DNA of 64,000 bases from JACVRM01 sp963809765. Its GTDB lineage: Bacteria > Actinomycetota > Thermoleophilia > Gaiellales > Gaiellaceae. Position numbers and translations under genes: made by a program. The notes below the pieces were generated by a model. That model was not told where the DNA came from. It was given only the letters and a program-made list of their open reading frames with translations, and ran no database searches. Shown in pieces: positions 62,627 to 64,000 of the stretch. Each line of letters begins with the position of its first letter. Within the stretch, counting starts at the first letter, position 1. Location: the NCBI GenBank assembly GCA_963809765.1, contig CAWEKT010000003.1, forward strand, positions 930,001 to 994,000. Direction: 5' to 3'.

Positions 62627-64000
62627 ATGAGGCTCGCGCTCGCACAGATCAACACCGTCGTCGGCGATCTCGACGGCAACCGCGCCCGCATCCTGGAGCG
62701 CCTGGACGAGGCGCGCTCACAGGGCGCCGACGTCGTCCTCTTCCCGGAGCTCGCCGTCACCGGCTACCCGGCCGAGGACCTCCTGCTCCGGCCCGGCTTC
62801 CTCCACGCGGCCGAGGCGTCGCTGGAGGAGATCGCGCGCGCGTGCCGCGGCATCGCAGCCCTCGTCGGCGTCCCGCTCTTCGACCGCGACCTGGCGAACG
62901 CGTGCGCTGTCTGCGTCGCCGGGGAGGTGCGGGCGGTCTACCGCAAGCGCTTCCTCCCCAATTACGGCGTCTTCGACGAGGCCCGCTACTTCGCGCCGGG
63001 GCGCGACCTGGTCCTGTTGCAGCACGGCGACGTCCTGATCGGCCCGACCGTCTGCGAGGACATCTGGCAGCCGGGGCCGCCGGCGACCGATCTCGCGCTC
63101 GCCGGCGCCCAGCTGGTGGCGAACATCTCCGCGTCGCCGTTCCACCTCGGCAAGGACCGCGAGCGCGAGGAGATGCTGAAGACTCGCGCGCGCGACAACG
63201 CCTGCTTCATCGCACTCTGCAACGCGGTCGGCGGCCAGGACGAGCTCGTCTTCGACGGCCACTCGCTCGTGCTCGACGACGACGGCCAGGTGCTCGCCCG
63301 TGCGCCCGGGTTCGAGGAGGCGCTGCTCGTGGTGGACATCGATCCCCGCATCGTGGTCGCGCGCCGCCTGCGGGACGTGCGCAGGCGGGCGCTCGCGACC
63401 GAGCGCAGCCCGCAGGACGTGCCGGTCGTCCACATCGGTGCGCCGCACTCACAGGAGACGGCGATGGGCGGTGAGGTGGCGCCGCTCCTCGACGAGCTCG
63501 AGCAGATGCGCCGGGCGCTCGAGCTCGGCCTGGGCGACTACGTGCGCAAGAACGGCTTCACGGACGTGGTGGTCGGGGTCTCGGGCGGCATCGACTCGGC
63601 GGTCACGGCGGCGCTCGCCACGGAGGTGCTCGGGCCCGAGCACGTCCACTGCGTCTCGATGCCCTCGCGCTACAGCTCCGCAGACACCCAGGCCGACGCG
63701 CGCCGCGTCGCCGAGTCGCTCGGTGCGCACTTCCTCGAGCTTCCGATCGGCGGCATCGTCGGGCGCGATCGAGGAGACGCTCGCGGGCGCCTTCTCGGGC
63801 ACCGAGAGCGACCTGACGGAGGAGAACATCCAGGCGCGGGCGCGCGGCGTGCTGCTGATGGCCCTGTCGAACAAGTTCGGCTGGCTGCTCGTCGCGACGG
63901 GGAACAAGTCCGAGCTCTCGGTCGGCTACGCCACGCTCTACGGCGACATGGCCGGCGGTTTCGCGCTGCTGAAGGACGTCTACAAGACGGACGTCTTCCG
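62627..64000 (+). CDS. nadE: Glutamine-hydrolysing NAD+ synthetase, cut by window edge
   Basis: 458 codons visible from ATG 62627. N-terminal amidase: catalytic Glu in VVLFPELAVTGYPAEDLL (about 45), Lys in VYRKRFLPNYGVFDEARYF (about 106), Cys in LIGPTVCEDIWQPG (about 143). C-terminal NAD synthetase: ATP pyrophosphatase loop VVGVSGGIDSAVTAALA (about 317) and LVATGNKSELSVGYATLYGDMAGGFALLKDVYKTDVF at the edge. A one-base break near 63755 (GGIV/GAIEETL) is repaired simply. It amidates nicotinate adenine dinucleotide with glutamine. The expected full length is about 570 aa, so roughly 110 residues lie outside. A palindrome precedes the start. Confidence 0.92.
   Translation, partial: MRLALAQINTVVGDLDGNRARILERLDEARSQGADVVLFPELAVTGYPAEDLLLRPGFLHAAEASLEEIARACRGIAALVGVPLFDRDLANACAVCVAGEVRAVYRKRFLPNYGVFDEARYFAPGRDLVLLQHGDVLIGPTVCEDIWQPGPPATDLALAGAQLVANISASPFHLGKDREREEMLKTRARDNACFIALCNAVGGQDELVFDGHSLVLDDDGQVLARAPGFEEALLVVDIDPRIVVARRLRDVRRRALATERSPQDVPVVHIGAPHSQETAMGGEVAPLLDELEQMRRALELGLGDYVRKNGFTDVVVGVSGGIDSAVTAALATEVLGPEHVHCVSMPSRYSSADTQADARRVAESLGAHFLELPIGGIVGRDRGDARGRLLGHRERPDGGEHPGAGARRAADGPVEQVRLAARRDGEQVRALGRLRHALRRHGRRFRAAEGRLQDGRLP

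Overview
The window looks like chromosomal DNA from a high-GC actinomycete, most likely Thermoleophilia (Gaiellales/Solirubrobacterales-like). This rests on GC content, frequent GTG/TTG starts, a MarP-type protease, heme A synthase, TetR-controlled exporters, and a fused homocysteine methyltransferase/MTHFR. The lineage is inferred from family content, not from a marker gene. The left end cuts a DppA-type aminopeptidase and the right end cuts an NAD synthetase.

Layout. 1-7.1 kb: aminopeptidase, secreted InlB-repeat protein, SDR, two long non-coding stretches with dispersed repeats and palindromes, methionine synthesis, MarP-like protease. 7.3-21.1 kb: flavin/PNPOx-fold protein, tRNA-Asp, two AI-2E-type permeases, Memo-like protein, MFS exporter, a TetR/transglutaminase pair divergent from a quinone-oxidoreductase-like enzyme with tandem operators between them, a cysteine-synthase paralogue, MMPL exporter, cupin, PEP-mutase-like enzyme. 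21.2-31.1 kb: a tandem array of four paralogous secreted proteins (A to D, all on the minus strand). Each has six prealbumin/CnaB-like domains that start with a Cys-Lys motif and end with an F-x-N strand. Each gene has its own terminator, a conserved leader block and a 19-bp palindrome about 170 bp upstream. 31.5-37.1 kb: a Thr-rich lipoprotein, an adenosine-deaminase-family enzyme and a large Thr-rich secreted protein. 37.2-43 kb: minus-strand run of methyltransferase, VOC protein, long coiled coil, kinase-less PASTA protein, M29 aminopeptidase. 43-50 kb: AlkA-like glycosylase, proC, pgl, HIT protein, and a beta-oxidation pair (thiolase plus FadJ-like). 50-54.5 kb: SF2 helicase, PAC2, CtaA. 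55-56.6 kb: an XRE-TPR regulator followed 20 bp later by a 42-aa secreted peptide gene, an arrangement like RRNPP quorum-sensing receptor/propeptide pairs. 56.6-64 kb: TetR/MFS pair, acyl-CoA synthetase, SRPBCC, SDR, hotdog-like protein, NadE.

A property of the whole window matters for reading it. About forty reading frames of conserved genes are broken, and in nearly every case I traced, removing a single inserted base restores the family sequence. The breaks hit housekeeping genes (proC, ctaA, nadE, alkA) as well as the array. I therefore treat them mainly as consensus errors and give full gene extents across them.

The two most interesting systems are the regulator/peptide pair at 55.1-56.6 kb and the four-gene array with its shared operator and leader at 21.2-31.4 kb.
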